From NCBI RefSeq assembly GCF_014197855.1, contig NZ_JACIGJ010000006.1, forward strand, positions 124,001-188,000: a DNA stretch of 64,000 bases. Direction: 5' to 3'. Positions 18,001 through 26,687 of this stretch are shown one piece after another. Under the pieces are notes generated by a model that made no database searches, was not told where the DNA came from, and saw nothing but the letters and a program-made list of their open reading frames with translations. Within the stretch, counting starts at the first letter, position 1, and each line of letters opens with the position of its first letter. The stretch is from Roseospira marina (GTDB lineage: Bacteria > Pseudomonadota > Alphaproteobacteria > Rhodospirillales > Rhodospirillaceae). Position numbers and translations under genes: made by a program.

Positions 18001-19083
18001 TCACCCGCTTGATGGCCCGCCACCGCCGATAGGCCACGGCGTCACGTCCGTCGCGTCGTTCGGGGGCGGCGTTAGGGTCACCTGAACGCGGGACGAGATC
18101 TGCACCAGGGTCTGGCTCTGCGCCAGAAAGCGCCCGACGATCAGCGTGCAGGCCGACAGGGCCCCCACCGAGATGGCGCCGCTCAGCACCAGGGTGCTGC
18201 CGAAGCCGATGGTCGCGATGGTGGCAAGCTGCACCACCAGGCGGCCGAATTCCGAAAACCGCTAACCGGCCATATAGGCCGTGCCCTGCGCCGCCAGGCG
18301 GCGCCGCTGCAGCGCCTCGTACCGGCGCAGCAAAAGCCGCTCGGCGGCCATGATCTTCAGCGCCTGCAACCCGGTCAGGGTCGCGATCAGAAAGTCATAG
18401 CGGACATCGTCGGTGTCGGCGGCGGCCTGCAGGGCCCGACGCGACTGCACCCCGGCCGGTAGGGCCGCCACGGCCAGCACCAGAAACCCGACCATCGGCA
18501 CCACGACCAGCACGCCGCCGAGCACCCAGATCAGGGCCAGGAACGCGAACAGAAACGGAATGTCGTAGACCGGCAGCAGCGCCTGCCCTGAGCCATGGTC
18601 GCGCAGGCGGGGGATCGCCGACAGGCGCTCCAGATGACGACCGGGAGAAACCCGCTCGAACGCGGCGAGGTTGGCGGCCAGCAGGTGGCGCGCCGCCGCA
18701 ACGGTCGTCACGGCCTCGTAGCGCGACGCCACCGGCCCCAGGATTTGGGCGCGGCCGACCTTCAGCAGCGTTTCCAAAGCGAGGGCGGTCCCGACGCCCG
18801 ACGCCAGAAGCAGCGCGGTCGTCTCCGCCTGATTGGGAATGATTCGGTCGTACACTTTACGGATGAATATTGGCAGCGAGAGCGATAAAATGTTGATCGA
18901 CAGCGAGGCCACGGCGGCGCGTGAGACATAAGCGGCGCCTCGCATCCGGGAGCGCAAAACGGCCTGCATCGCCCGACTCCTGACCGACCCGAAGTGTATG
19001 CCTGGCGCAGAAGAACCCGCATATAGAGCGGACCCTGTCCGCAACCGGCCCCGGATCACGGCACCCCTGGGCTGTGGTGTCAC
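18001..19083 (-). pseudogene. Decayed type I secretion ABC transporter (membrane domain only)
   Basis: The reading frame from 19083 to 18262 encodes the membrane domain of an HlyB/PrtD-type ABC exporter: SINILSLSLPIFIRKVYDRI, NQAETTALLLASGVGTALALE, GRHLERLSAIPRLRD, LLPVYDIPFLFAFLALIWVL, and RYEALQRRRLAAQG. An in-frame TAG at 18262-18264 interrupts it, after which the same frame resumes with recognisable membrane-domain text (ATIGFGSTLVLSGAISVGAL) to a stop at 18001. The nucleotide-binding domain (Walker A/B, signature) is absent. The end (RVQVTLTPPPND) no longer resembles the family and a different frame stays open to 17939, suggesting a deletion junction. A functional start might have been ATG 18969. 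Non-functional with high likelihood; a sequencing error could explain the TAG but not the missing ATPase. Confidence 0.8.
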
Positions 19084-19694
19084 AGGCCCCCGGTGTCATG
19101 GTCCCGGCATCCCGCCTGGGAGCCCAACCGACTGAGTGATGGTTTTGCGCGCGTGTGTGCAATCTTTAATGGCTGGAACTGGCAGCCGACGCCACCCGTA
19201 TACCCATTTCGGGTAAAGTAATCGTATATGATACGCTAACTGCGATAGTACGATGCGATCCTTTGGACCCAGGGCGGCGGTCGTCCGTGCGGGCAAACGC
19301 CGCGACGATTGGGCGCATCAGGACGCCCCCGGGACCGCCCGCCCCACGCTCGCCGCATGCCCGGGGCGGTTCACAGAAACTTCTTTTGCCCCCTTTCCCG
19401 ATCGTTGCCACCCTTTCGCCGGACCGGGGATTACACAGAAAATCCTTCAAGACTCAGGCAGACCACAGTGTCTCGGCACCCGCCTATGGCGCGGAACCGG
19501 AAGCATTGTGGGTGCCATGGGGTTATATTGATTTAGGAAGAACGTGGCCCTTGGACTCTCTGTGCAGATCTCTAAAGGAGTACCGCGCATATTGGGGACG
19601 TTTATTTCTGTAATACACGTGACGTTTCCTCGGAACGAACACGAGAACCAATCCATCACCTTTCGGACCCATCACATCAGAGGACGAGACGGGT
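19084..19694. other. Gene-free region upstream of phoA
   Basis: About 610 bp without a reading frame I can recognise; the local base composition is mixed and lower in GC than the surroundings. Visible features are a small palindrome (CGTATATGATACG, near 19230) and a weak Pho-box-like pair near 19608-19625 (CTGTAAT, four bases, GTGACGT), 70 bp before phoA. It may be a remnant of a lost gene or element beside the decayed transporter. Confidence 0.4.
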
Positions 19695-21194
19695 ATGTTC
19701 CATCGCCTTAGTGTATCCCTGCTCGCGACGGTCGCTATCAGCGGCACGGCGTTCGCTCAGGATGTCGCGCAGTCGGGCAGCCAAATGTACACCGACGCCG
19801 AGGCCGCGCTGCAGCAGCGCCTGGGCGAGACGCCCAACACCCACCGCGCCCGGAACGTCATCCTGTTCATCGGCGACGGCAACGGTGTCGCGTCGAACTA
19901 CATGAACCGCCTGTGGGCGGGCCAGCAGGCGGGCGGCCTGGGCGACGACTACGTGCAGCCGCAGGAAGCCTTCCCCGAGCTGGCGCTGGTGAAGACCTAC
20001 AACATCAACGCCCAGACCCCGGACTCCGCCCCGACCGCCGGCTCAATGAACACCGGCGTCAAGCAGCGCTTCAACCTGATCAACCTGGGTGAGAACGCCA
20101 TCACCGAGGATTGCACCACCGAGGCCGACAACGCGCTGACGCTGTTCTCTGAGTTGGTGACCGACGCCGGCAAGTCGGTCGGCATCGCCACCACCGCGCG
20201 CCTGACCCACGCCACCCCGGCGGCGGTGTACGCAAAGACCGCGTACCGCAACTGGGAAGGCGACGTGCCGGCCGAGTGCACCAATTCGAAGGACATCGCG
20301 ACCCAGCTCATCGACGCCATGGAGGCCGGCACGGTCGACGTCGCGCTGGGCGGCGGCGCGCGCTACTTCGTGCCGAAGGGCGTCGAAACCCCGAACGGCG
20401 GGTCGGGCCGCCGCGAGAACGACGTCAATCTGATCGAACGCGCCCAGGCGGACGGCATTCAGGTGGTGGCGGATATGGCCGGCCTCGCGGCCGCCGGCAC
20501 CGACGCGCCGATCCTGGGTCTGTGGAGCGATAGCCACGCCTCCTACGAGGCGGACCGTCCGGAGAGCGAGCCTTCGCTGGCCGACATGACCCAGAAGGCC
20601 ATCGAGGTCCTCAGCCAGAACGAGAACGGCTTTTACCTTGAGGTTGAGGCGGGCCGCATCGACCACGCCAACCACGCCACCAACGCCAAGCGCGCCATGA
20701 TCGACGGCAAGGCCTTCGCCGACGCCATCGCCCTGGCCGACGAGATGACGGACGACGCGGACACCCTGATCATCGTCACCGCCGACCATGAGCACGCCAT
20801 CGCCATGAACGGCTACTGCGGGCGCGGCACCCCGATCGACGGCCTGTGCTACGACGTCGCCAACGAAGGCATCATGCACGCCGATGAGCCGGTGCTGGCC
20901 TCCGACGGCAAGCCGTACACCGTGGTGGGCTACCTGAACGGCGCCTCCTCCGTGATGATCGAGCAGGCGGACGGCACCTACACCGCCCCCGAGGGTCGCC
21001 CGGAGATCACGCAGGATGAGGCGCAGGACCTGGACTACACCCAGCAGGTCCTGATCCCGAAGAGCTCCGAATCGCATTCGGGCGTGGACGTGGCCCTGTA
21101 CGCCAAGGGCCCGTGGGCGCACCTGTTCGACGGCACCATCGAGCAGAACTACATCTTCCACGTCATGAACTACGCCGTGAACAACGGCGAATAA
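19695..21194 (+). CDS. phoA: Alkaline phosphatase, periplasmic
   Basis: 499-residue exported phosphomonoesterase that frees phosphate from organic esters in the periplasm. It has a Sec signal peptide ending about residue 21 (ISGTAFA-QD), metal ligand Asp in LFIGDGNGVAS, catalytic Ser111 in TPDSAPTAGSMNTGVK, and the metal-binding EAGRIDHANHATNAKRA, TADHEH and SESHSGVDVALYAKG blocks. The nucleophile context DSAPTAG differs from the E. coli DSAASATAW form but fits many bacterial family members. A possible, weak Pho box lies upstream. A strong hairpin follows the gene, so it is probably monocistronic. Confidence 0.95.
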   Translation: MFHRLSVSLLATVAISGTAFAQDVAQSGSQMYTDAEAALQQRLGETPNTHRARNVILFIGDGNGVASNYMNRLWAGQQAGGLGDDYVQPQEAFPELALVKTYNINAQTPDSAPTAGSMNTGVKQRFNLINLGENAITEDCTTEADNALTLFSELVTDAGKSVGIATTARLTHATPAAVYAKTAYRNWEGDVPAECTNSKDIATQLIDAMEAGTVDVALGGGARYFVPKGVETPNGGSGRRENDVNLIERAQADGIQVVADMAGLAAAGTDAPILGLWSDSHASYEADRPESEPSLADMTQKAIEVLSQNENGFYLEVEAGRIDHANHATNAKRAMIDGKAFADAIALADEMTDDADTLIIVTADHEHAIAMNGYCGRGTPIDGLCYDVANEGIMHADEPVLASDGKPYTVVGYLNGASSVMIEQADGTYTAPEGRPEITQDEAQDLDYTQQVLIPKSSESHSGVDVALYAKGPWAHLFDGTIEQNYIFHVMNYAVNNGE

Positions 21195-21216
21195 GCGCAC
21201 CCGCATACCTCAGACC

Positions 21217-21240
21217 GCGGAGGGCTCCCGGGCCCTCCGC
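21217..21240 (+). terminator. Hairpin terminator after phoA
   Basis: Perfect 9-bp stem GCGGAGGGC/GCCCTCCGC with a 6-nt loop, 22 bases past the phoA stop; no T tract. Confidence 0.6.
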
Positions 21241-21288
21241 ACCCGTTTGACGCCGTGTGTTGTTGGACGCTGTTTGACGGAGGCCGCC

Positions 21289-21729
21289 ATGCTCACCCGC
21301 CGCGTCTTTCTCGTCGGCACCAGCGCGCTCGTTGGCGCCTGCGCCCTGCCCTGGCAGGCCTCGCGCGCTGCCGAAGCGCCCATCAAGCTGCGCGAGCTGT
21401 ACAACAAGGACCGCTCGTTCTCCGACCTCGCCCTGGCGAACGAGGGCCGGAGGATCACGGTCGAGGGCTACATGGCGCCGCCCCTGAAGGCCGACGCACG
21501 CTTTTTCGTCCTGACCAAGATGCCCATGGCCACCTGCCCGTTCTGCGAGCCGGGCGTCGAATGGCCCCGCACCATCCTGCCGGTCTACACGCGGCGTACC
21601 GTCGACGTGGTGCCCTTCAACGTGCCGATCACGGCCACGGGCACGCTGGATCTGGGCGAGTTCACAGACCCCGATACCGGGTTCTGGTCCAAGGTGCGCC
21701 TGGGCAACGCCCGCTACGAAAGGACCTGA
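21289..21729 (+). CDS. Exported small protein (DUF3299-like) of the metal ABC operon
   Basis: 146 residues. The N-terminus LTRRVFLVGTSALVGACALP is a signal sequence with a twin-arginine-like RR and a cysteine that could be lipidated, though the lipobox is imperfect. The mature part (GRRITVEGYMAPPLKADARF, KMPMATCPFCEPGVEWP, ITATGTLDLGEFTDPDTGFW) looks like the beta-rich DUF3299-type domain often found next to MacB-like transporters; the family assignment is by eye. Two cysteines in CPFC could bind metal or form a disulfide. GGAGG six bases upstream supports the ATG at 21289 over an earlier ATG at 21247. It is the first gene of a five-gene run to sodC. Confidence 0.65.
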   Translation: MLTRRVFLVGTSALVGACALPWQASRAAEAPIKLRELYNKDRSFSDLALANEGRRITVEGYMAPPLKADARFFVLTKMPMATCPFCEPGVEWPRTILPVYTRRTVDVVPFNVPITATGTLDLGEFTDPDTGFWSKVRLGNARYERT

Positions 21730-21732
21730 GGC

Positions 21733-22440
21733 ATGGGATTGTCGCTGCGCGTCGAGGGGCTGGAGGTGCCCGGCCCCGACGGCCGCGTTCTTCTCCGCCT
21801 CGACACCCTGTCGCTGCCGGCCGGCGCCCGCCTTGGGGTGCGCGGCCCGTCGGGCGCGGGCAAGTCGACCTTTCTCTACGCCATCGCGGGCCTCATGCAC
21901 GGCGCCCGGGGCCGCGTCGCGTGGGAGGACACCGATCTGCTGAGCCTGCGGACGGAAGCCCGCACCCGCTTCCGCGCCGAGACCATCGGCATGATCTTTC
22001 AGGATTTCCTGCTGTTCGACGAATTGGGCCCGATGGCCAATGCGACGCTGACGGCCATGTTCCATCCCCGCCGCCGCCGCGCGCCGCTGCGCGCCCGGGC
22101 CGCGTCCCTGCTCGAGCAACTCGGCCTGCCCGAGACCCCGCGCCCCGTCGCCACGTTTTCCGGCGGGGAGCGCCAGCGCGTGGCCGTGGCCCGGGCGCTG
22201 GCGGCGGACGCGCCGGTCCTGCTGGCCGACGAGCCGACCGCCAGCCTGCACCGCGAAGCCGCCGACCGCCTGATCGACGATCTGGCGGAGTTGGCCCGCG
22301 CGCGCGGCACCACGCTGGTCGCGGTCAGTCATGACCCGGCGCTGCTGGAGCGGATGGATCAGGTCATCACCCTCCAGGACGGCGGTCTGGTCCCCGAGGA
22401 CACCGTCGGCGCGGCGAGGACGGCGAGGGAGACCGCGTGA
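21733..22440 (+). CDS. ABC transporter ATP-binding protein (MacB/LolD type)
   Basis: 235 residues with Walker A (GPSGAGKST), Q-loop (MIFQDFLLFDELGPMAN), signature (FSGGERQRVAVARAL), Walker B (VLLADEPTASLH) and switch histidine (AVSHDPALLE). This is the short ATPase form that partners FtsX/MacB-like permeases rather than importers. Its stop overlaps the start of the permease gene. Together they likely move or release a substrate at the periplasmic side by mechanotransmission; the substrate is not known, but neighbours suggest a metal or metal-protein connection. Confidence 0.9.
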   Translation: MGLSLRVEGLEVPGPDGRVLLRLDTLSLPAGARLGVRGPSGAGKSTFLYAIAGLMHGARGRVAWEDTDLLSLRTEARTRFRAETIGMIFQDFLLFDELGPMANATLTAMFHPRRRRAPLRARAASLLEQLGLPETPRPVATFSGGERQRVAVARALAADAPVLLADEPTASLHREAADRLIDDLAELARARGTTLVAVSHDPALLERMDQVITLQDGGLVPEDTVGAARTARETA

Positions 22441-23753
22441 TGGAAGACCTCTGGTACCAACTGCCCCCGCTGGCGCAGGACGCGCTCCTCCTCGTGGGCC
22501 TTCTGCTGCCGGTGCTGCTGATCGCCGCCATTGTCCTGCGGGGGTACGCACCCGGCCCGTTGATCGGCGCCCTGCTGCGCCGCTTCCGCTGGGCCAACCT
22601 CGTCTTCGTGCTGTTGATCGCGCTGTCCGTCGGCATGAGCATCGGCCTGATCGCGCAGGAGCGCGGCTTGCGCATCGGCATGGCGCAGGCCGCCGACAAG
22701 TTCGATCTGGTGGTGGCCGCCCCGGGCTCGGAGATGACGATGCTGTTGGCGGCGGTGTTCCTGCAACCGTCCGACGTGCCGCTGCTGTCGGGGGCGACCT
22801 ACACCGCCATCGCCACCCACGAGAACGTCGAGATCGCCGCGCCGCTGGCCTTCGGCGACAGCTACAAGGGATCGTCGGTGGTCGGAACCATCGCCGATTT
22901 CGCGACCTATCTCAGCGACGACCGCATCACCGGCCACCTGTGGACCGACCCGTTCGAGGCGGTGGCCGGCGCCGCCGCGCCGGTGGCGCTTGGGGACACG
23001 TTCACGCCCGCCCATGGACACGGCGCCGCCGCCGAACAGGGGGCGCACGAGGGCGTGCGCTTCACCGTGGTCGGCAAAATGGCCCGCACCGGCACGCCGT
23101 GGGACACCGCCATCCTGATCCCGATCGAGGCCGTGTGGATGGTCCACGGGCTGGCCAACGGGCATCCGCTGAGCGCGGGCGACCAGATCGGCCCGCCGTT
23201 CGATCCCGACCTGTTCCCCGGCACGCCCGCCATCGTGGTCCATACCTCGGCGCTGTGGGCCAACTACGCCCTGAAGTCCGAGTTCAGCCGCGACAACGAG
23301 ACCATGGCCTTCTTCCCCGGCACCGTGCTCGCCAACCTGTACCGGATCATGGGTGACGTGCGTCAGGCCATGTCGGTGATGTCGGGCCTGACGCAGGTCC
23401 TGGTTGCGGCGTCGGTTCTGCTTGGCCTGTCCATCCTGACCCGGTTGTTCCAGCGTCAGACCGCCATGCTGCGGGCCCTGGGGGCGCCGCGCCGCTTCGT
23501 CATCGCCGTGATATGGAGCTATGGCGTCACGCTGCTGGCCGCCGGCACCGCGCTCGGTCTTGGGCTGGGCCTGGGTGCCGCCACCCTGCTGTCGTGGCTG
23601 GTCACGCACCGCACCGATGTTCTGGTGCAGGCCTCGCTCGGCTGGAACGAGGTCCACCTCGCCGCCGCCTTCCTGGCGATCACCAGCCTGCTGTCCCTGC
23701 TGCCCGCGCTGGTCCTGCTGCGCCAGCCGATCACCAACGGGCTGCGCGCCTGA
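22440..23753 (+). CDS. ABC transporter permease, FtsX/MacB-like
   Basis: About 437 residues. Hydrophobic helices lie at about 13-36 and 48-66, then a large extracytoplasmic domain (FDLVVAAPGSEMTMLLAAVF, VPLLSGATYTAI, FTVVGKMARTGTPWD) and three C-terminal helices around 315-335, 360-385 and 400-425, with RQTAMLRALGAPRRFV, the conserved FtsX-domain loop. The ATG at 22440 overlaps the upstream stop; a GTG one codon earlier is equally possible. The periplasmic domain has a short His-containing insert (HGHGAAAEQGAHEG), which may bind metal. Confidence 0.88.
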   Translation: MEDLWYQLPPLAQDALLLVGLLLPVLLIAAIVLRGYAPGPLIGALLRRFRWANLVFVLLIALSVGMSIGLIAQERGLRIGMAQAADKFDLVVAAPGSEMTMLLAAVFLQPSDVPLLSGATYTAIATHENVEIAAPLAFGDSYKGSSVVGTIADFATYLSDDRITGHLWTDPFEAVAGAAAPVALGDTFTPAHGHGAAAEQGAHEGVRFTVVGKMARTGTPWDTAILIPIEAVWMVHGLANGHPLSAGDQIGPPFDPDLFPGTPAIVVHTSALWANYALKSEFSRDNETMAFFPGTVLANLYRIMGDVRQAMSVMSGLTQVLVAASVLLGLSILTRLFQRQTAMLRALGAPRRFVIAVIWSYGVTLLAAGTALGLGLGLGAATLLSWLVTHRTDVLVQASLGWNEVHLAAAFLAITSLLSLLPALVLLRQPITNGLRA

Positions 23754-23805
23754 GCCGTCCCGCGCACACCCCGCCCCGCCCTCCTCACAATGAAAGGGTT
23801 GTCCG

Positions 23806-24369
23806 ATGCTGTCCCGCATGTCCCGCGCTCTGGCAATCGTGATGCTGACCACGGCGCCCGCTCTGGCCGCCGAGGATCATCACGATCCCGCCGGGTCTGC
23901 CTCCGACGATCACGGCGTCCATGCCCACGACCATGAGACCGGCGTGGCCCATGCCTTCGCGCTGGGACCGCTGCGGGTCGTCCACCCCTGGACGCGCGCG
24001 ACCCAAGGCCCCGACGCCGTCGTGTTCATGGACCTGGACAACACGGGCGACGCCCCGATCACCCTGACCGGCGCCGCGGCCGACTGGGCGGCCTCGGCAG
24101 CGATCGTCGGGTTCACGCTGAAGGACGGCGAGGGCCGCTACACCCCGTTGCCGTCCATCCCGATCGCGCCCGGCCATGATCTGGTGCTGCGCCCGGACGA
24201 GGTCGCCCTGCGGTTCACCGGCATCACCGCCCCCCTGCCCCACGGCGGCCACGTCCACCTGACGCTGCACACCAGCCTGGGCGCCCTGGAGATCGCCGCG
24301 ATGGTCGAGGCCGCGGACGCCCTGCAGCACAGCCACGCCGGCCACTCCCACATGGAACACGGGGACTAA
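23806..24369 (+). CDS. Histidine-rich periplasmic PCuAC-like protein
   Basis: 187 residues with a Sec signal peptide (cleavage near ALAAED). The mature N-terminus is rich in histidine (DHHDPAG, DDHGVHAHDHETGVAHAF) and the C-terminus ends HSHAGHSHMEHGD. The middle (LRVVHPWTRATQGPDAVVFM, NTGDAPITLTGA, HGGHVHLTLHTSLG) resembles the PCuAC/DUF461 copper-chaperone fold. However, where the classic family has H-x-M in the second half, this protein reads DEVALRFTG, so the usual Cu(I) site (H, M, H, M) is incomplete. Metal is probably held by the His-rich tails, fitting zinc or copper(II). A ribosome binding site (GAAAGGG) precedes the ATG. It is followed by sodC. Confidence 0.65.
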   Translation: MLSRMSRALAIVMLTTAPALAAEDHHDPAGSASDDHGVHAHDHETGVAHAFALGPLRVVHPWTRATQGPDAVVFMDLDNTGDAPITLTGAAADWAASAAIVGFTLKDGEGRYTPLPSIPIAPGHDLVLRPDEVALRFTGITAPLPHGGHVHLTLHTSLGALEIAAMVEAADALQHSHAGHSHMEHGD

Positions 24370-24450
24370 ACATCGAGGGAAGCACACCAATGGTCGCGAT
24401 TCCTGGAACCTTCGGTCGCCATCCTGCGTTCCTGCGATAGCTCTGCGCCT

Positions 24451-24474
24451 CCCGGGCCTTGGATCGAGGCCGGG
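24451..24474. repeat. REP-like GC hairpin between PCuAC-like gene and sodC
   Basis: Imperfect inverted repeat CCCGGGCCT, seven-base loop, AGGCCGGG (one bulged base), 40 bp before the sodC start. It could be an intergenic palindromic repeat or an mRNA hairpin; only one copy was noticed here. Confidence 0.4.
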
Positions 24475-24513
24475 ATGCCGGAGTGTCTGTGTCTCGCAAA
24501 AACGAGGATGACC

Positions 24514-25125
24514 ATGCTGACCACGACAATGCCCAAGTGGGCCGCGCCCACGTGTGCCGCCGGGCTGGCGGCCCTCTTCGTCGTCGCCTCCAGTCCCGCC
24601 CTGGCCGCGGACGCCGCGGCCTCGAGCACCGAGGAGGTCATGCAGGGCAAGGCCGAGGCCACGGCCGAACTCCGCACCCCGGAGGGACAGGTGCTGGGCA
24701 CGGTGTCGTTCCACGAAACGCCGTCCGGCATGCTCTGGGTGGCTGCGCACGCCACGGACGTGCCGCCCGGACGCCATGGCTTCCATATCCATGAGACGGG
24801 CACCTGCGATGCGGACACCGACTTCAAGTCGGCCGGCGGGCATTTGGCCGGCGGCCATGCGCACGGGGTCTTGGACGCGCGCGGCCCGCATCCCGGGGAT
24901 CTGCCCAACGTGACGGTGCACGACGACGGCCGGCTCGACGCGGAGTTCTTCCTCCAGCGGCTGTCGGTGGACGAGGGCCTTTGGCTCGGGGACGCCGCGT
25001 TGTTCGATTCCGATGGCGCGGCCGTCGTGCTGCATGACGGCGCCGACGACTATGAAAGCCAGCCCTCGGGTGCCGCCGGACCGCGCATCGCCTGCGGCGT
25101 GATTGAGCGGGTCGGCGAGCCCTGA
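24514..25125 (+). CDS. sodC: Cu/Zn superoxide dismutase, periplasmic
   Basis: 203-residue exported enzyme that removes superoxide in the periplasm. The signal peptide ends near SSPALAAD. Copper and zinc ligands are visible in GRHGFHIHETGTCD, FKSAGGHLAGGHAHG and DARGPHPGDLPNVTVHDDG, and the conserved disulfide cysteines in GTCD and RIACGVIE. The zinc loop is slightly unusual with an extra GGHAHG. GAGG six bases before the ATG at 24514 supports this start over ATGs at 24475 and 24508. Coming last in the run after the ABC genes and the His-rich protein, it may be the client that receives metal. A strong hairpin follows. Confidence 0.93.
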   Translation: MLTTTMPKWAAPTCAAGLAALFVVASSPALAADAAASSTEEVMQGKAEATAELRTPEGQVLGTVSFHETPSGMLWVAAHATDVPPGRHGFHIHETGTCDADTDFKSAGGHLAGGHAHGVLDARGPHPGDLPNVTVHDDGRLDAEFFLQRLSVDEGLWLGDAALFDSDGAAVVLHDGADDYESQPSGAAGPRIACGVIERVGEP

Positions 25126-25363
25126 TCGGCCTCCCCCGTACGAGGGGAGCGCGCCCCAAGCACGGCGCGTGATCCACATATCACGCGCCGTGCTCTAAAA
25201 CCGTACAGTGTCGTCAGCCGGTCCGTTTCGGCTGGCGGCGCTGGACCGCAGTGTCCCGGCGAACGGCCGCTGCCCGACGATCCAGACCGCCATGTCGAGC
25301 TGAGCCTCGATTCCAGCCTGACGCCGAGCCCGCCGGAGGGGCGCCACGGGCGCACCGTGCGTG
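25126..25363. other. Convergent intergenic region
   Basis: 238 bp between sodC (plus) and the NAD(P)-binding gene (minus). It holds the terminator at 25159-25194; nothing else recognised. Confidence 0.6.
25159..25194. terminator. Bidirectional terminator
   Basis: Perfect 15-bp inverted repeat AGCACGGCGCGTGAT/ATCACGCGCCGTGCT with a 6-nt loop, followed by CTAAAA on plus. It sits between convergent transcription units. Confidence 0.75.
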
Positions 25364-26146
25364 CTATCCGTGGTGCGGACCCGTAAGGTGCGGCGGTGTT
25401 TGGCCCGGATGCCAGGGCGGCGCATCGGGCGGGCCACTCGCCCCCGAAACAGCGCGCGCGACGGAGTGCAGGTGCACGACGCCCTCCGGCGCCTGCAAGG
25501 TCGTCAGGTCGAGGGCCGACAGCGTCCGGCCAACCGTGGTCCGGTCGTCGAGGCAGCGCTCGATCAGTGCCGCCAGATCGGCCCGCGCGATGCGGCCGTG
25601 CACCCGCGGGTCCTCGAACAGCGCGCCGTCCCCCGTGGCCGGCGTGGACAGAAGGCCGCCGGGCCGCAGGATGGTCAGGTCAAGGTCGGCGGCCCGTGCG
25701 TGGGCCTCCGCCCGGGATTTCTCTTCCAGCACCGCACCGATCGCGGCCAGCAGCCGCTCCGACGCGAACGCGCGACTGTCCCCCGCGCCCAGGGACGAGA
25801 CCAGAACCAGCCGGCGCAACCCGGTCGCCACCATGCCGTCGACGATGTTGACCACCCCCTGAAAGTCGGCCGAGGCCCCCAGCGGACCGCCGCCGAGGGT
25901 ACAGACGACGGCCGCGCCCCGACCGTGCACACGCATCATGCCGTGGACATGCGACGGCTCCAGCGCATCGCCGATGACCACCGTGCAGCCCAACGCCGTC
26001 AACGGCTCGAAGGCGGCCGAGGCGCGCGCCAGCGCCACCACCTCCCAGTCGCGGGCGCGGGCCAAGCCGGCGACCTCCCGCCCGGTGCCGCGCGTGCCGC
26101 CGAACAGCAGCAGACGCGGCGGCCCAAAGGCCTCACGACGCCACAT
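25364..26146 (-). CDS. NAD(P)-binding Rossmann protein (atypical SDR / NmrA-like)
   Basis: 260 residues. A dinucleotide-binding motif LLLFGGTRGTGREVAGLARA opens the protein, followed by VVIGDALEPSHVHGMM, LRRLVLVSSLGAGDS and LDLTILRPGGLLSTP, the pattern of atypical short-chain dehydrogenases used as reductases or redox sensors. It is the last gene of the heme operon, overlapping hutX by 14 bp. Similar small reductases downstream of heme-degradation genes have been proposed to reduce tetrapyrrole products, but here that is inference from position only. Confidence 0.75.
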   Translation of the reverse strand: MWRREAFGPPRLLLFGGTRGTGREVAGLARARDWEVVALARASAAFEPLTALGCTVVIGDALEPSHVHGMMRVHGRGAAVVCTLGGGPLGASADFQGVVNIVDGMVATGLRRLVLVSSLGAGDSRAFASERLLAAIGAVLEEKSRAEAHARAADLDLTILRPGGLLSTPATGDGALFEDPRVHGRIARADLAALIERCLDDRTTVGRTLSALDLTTLQAPEGVVHLHSVARAVSGASGPPDAPPWHPGQTPPHLTGPHHG

Positions 26147-26687
26147 GCGCGGCCTCCTCCCGGCTCAGACGATCCCGCAGGGCCAGAAACCGCTCGACCT
26201 GATCGGCCTTCAGGGCGTGGTGGTCGTCGCGACCGACGAACAGCTTGAACATCACGCCCCCCTCCGCGTTGAAGAACACGATGGCGTGGCTCATGCGGCC
26301 CATGACCGGCCGGCTCATGAACTGGATGGCGGCGCAGCGCCCGTGCCGGAGGTGGCCGCCGATCGGACCGTCGCCGAACAGATTGAAGTAGCCTTGCGCG
26401 ACCACGCCCTTCGGCACCGCCCCCGAACACTCCAGGATCAGATCCGGCGTGTGCACCAGGAACAGGACCACGCCCCACTCTGCGACGTCATGCAGGATGG
26501 CCTCGAACAGGGCACCGGAGACGGTTGGTCCGACCTCCGGCGGCAGGCAGGCGGCCACCTCGCGGGGCGTCAGGCCGTAGTCTGCGGCGATCTGTTCCAA
26601 CACGCCGTCGGTGGAGGCCGCGAACCGCGCGGTGACGGCGGCCAGCGCGGCGGCGCGGGCCTCATCCGGGATGGGGACGTCGGGCAT
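26133..26687 (-). CDS. hutX: Cytosolic heme utilization carrier HutX (ChuX/HutX family)
   Basis: 184 residues of the HutX/ChuX/HuvX heme-carrier family, which accept imported heme and hand it to degrading enzymes. Matching segments are LEQIAADYGLTPREVAACLP, FEAILHDVAEWGVVLFLVHT, LILECSGAVPKGVVAQGYFN and SHAIVFFNAEGGVMFKLFVGR. Length is typical. It overlaps hutW at its 5' end and the NAD(P)-binding gene at its 3' end. Confidence 0.92.
   Translation of the reverse strand: MPDVPIPDEARAAALAAVTARFAASTDGVLEQIAADYGLTPREVAACLPPEVGPTVSGALFEAILHDVAEWGVVLFLVHTPDLILECSGAVPKGVVAQGYFNLFGDGPIGGHLRHGRCAAIQFMSRPVMGRMSHAIVFFNAEGGVMFKLFVGRDDHHALKADQVERFLALRDRLSREEAAHVAS

Noticed and set aside
19608-19625. Pho box upstream of phoA
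   Set aside because: Only the first half (CTGTAAT) is close to CTGTCAT; the second half matches poorly, so I mention it but do not call it as a feature.
19592-19753. Leader peptide with TTG start and AAAGGAG site before phoA
   Set aside because: Spacing is long, the start is rare and the product is unlike anything known; probably chance.
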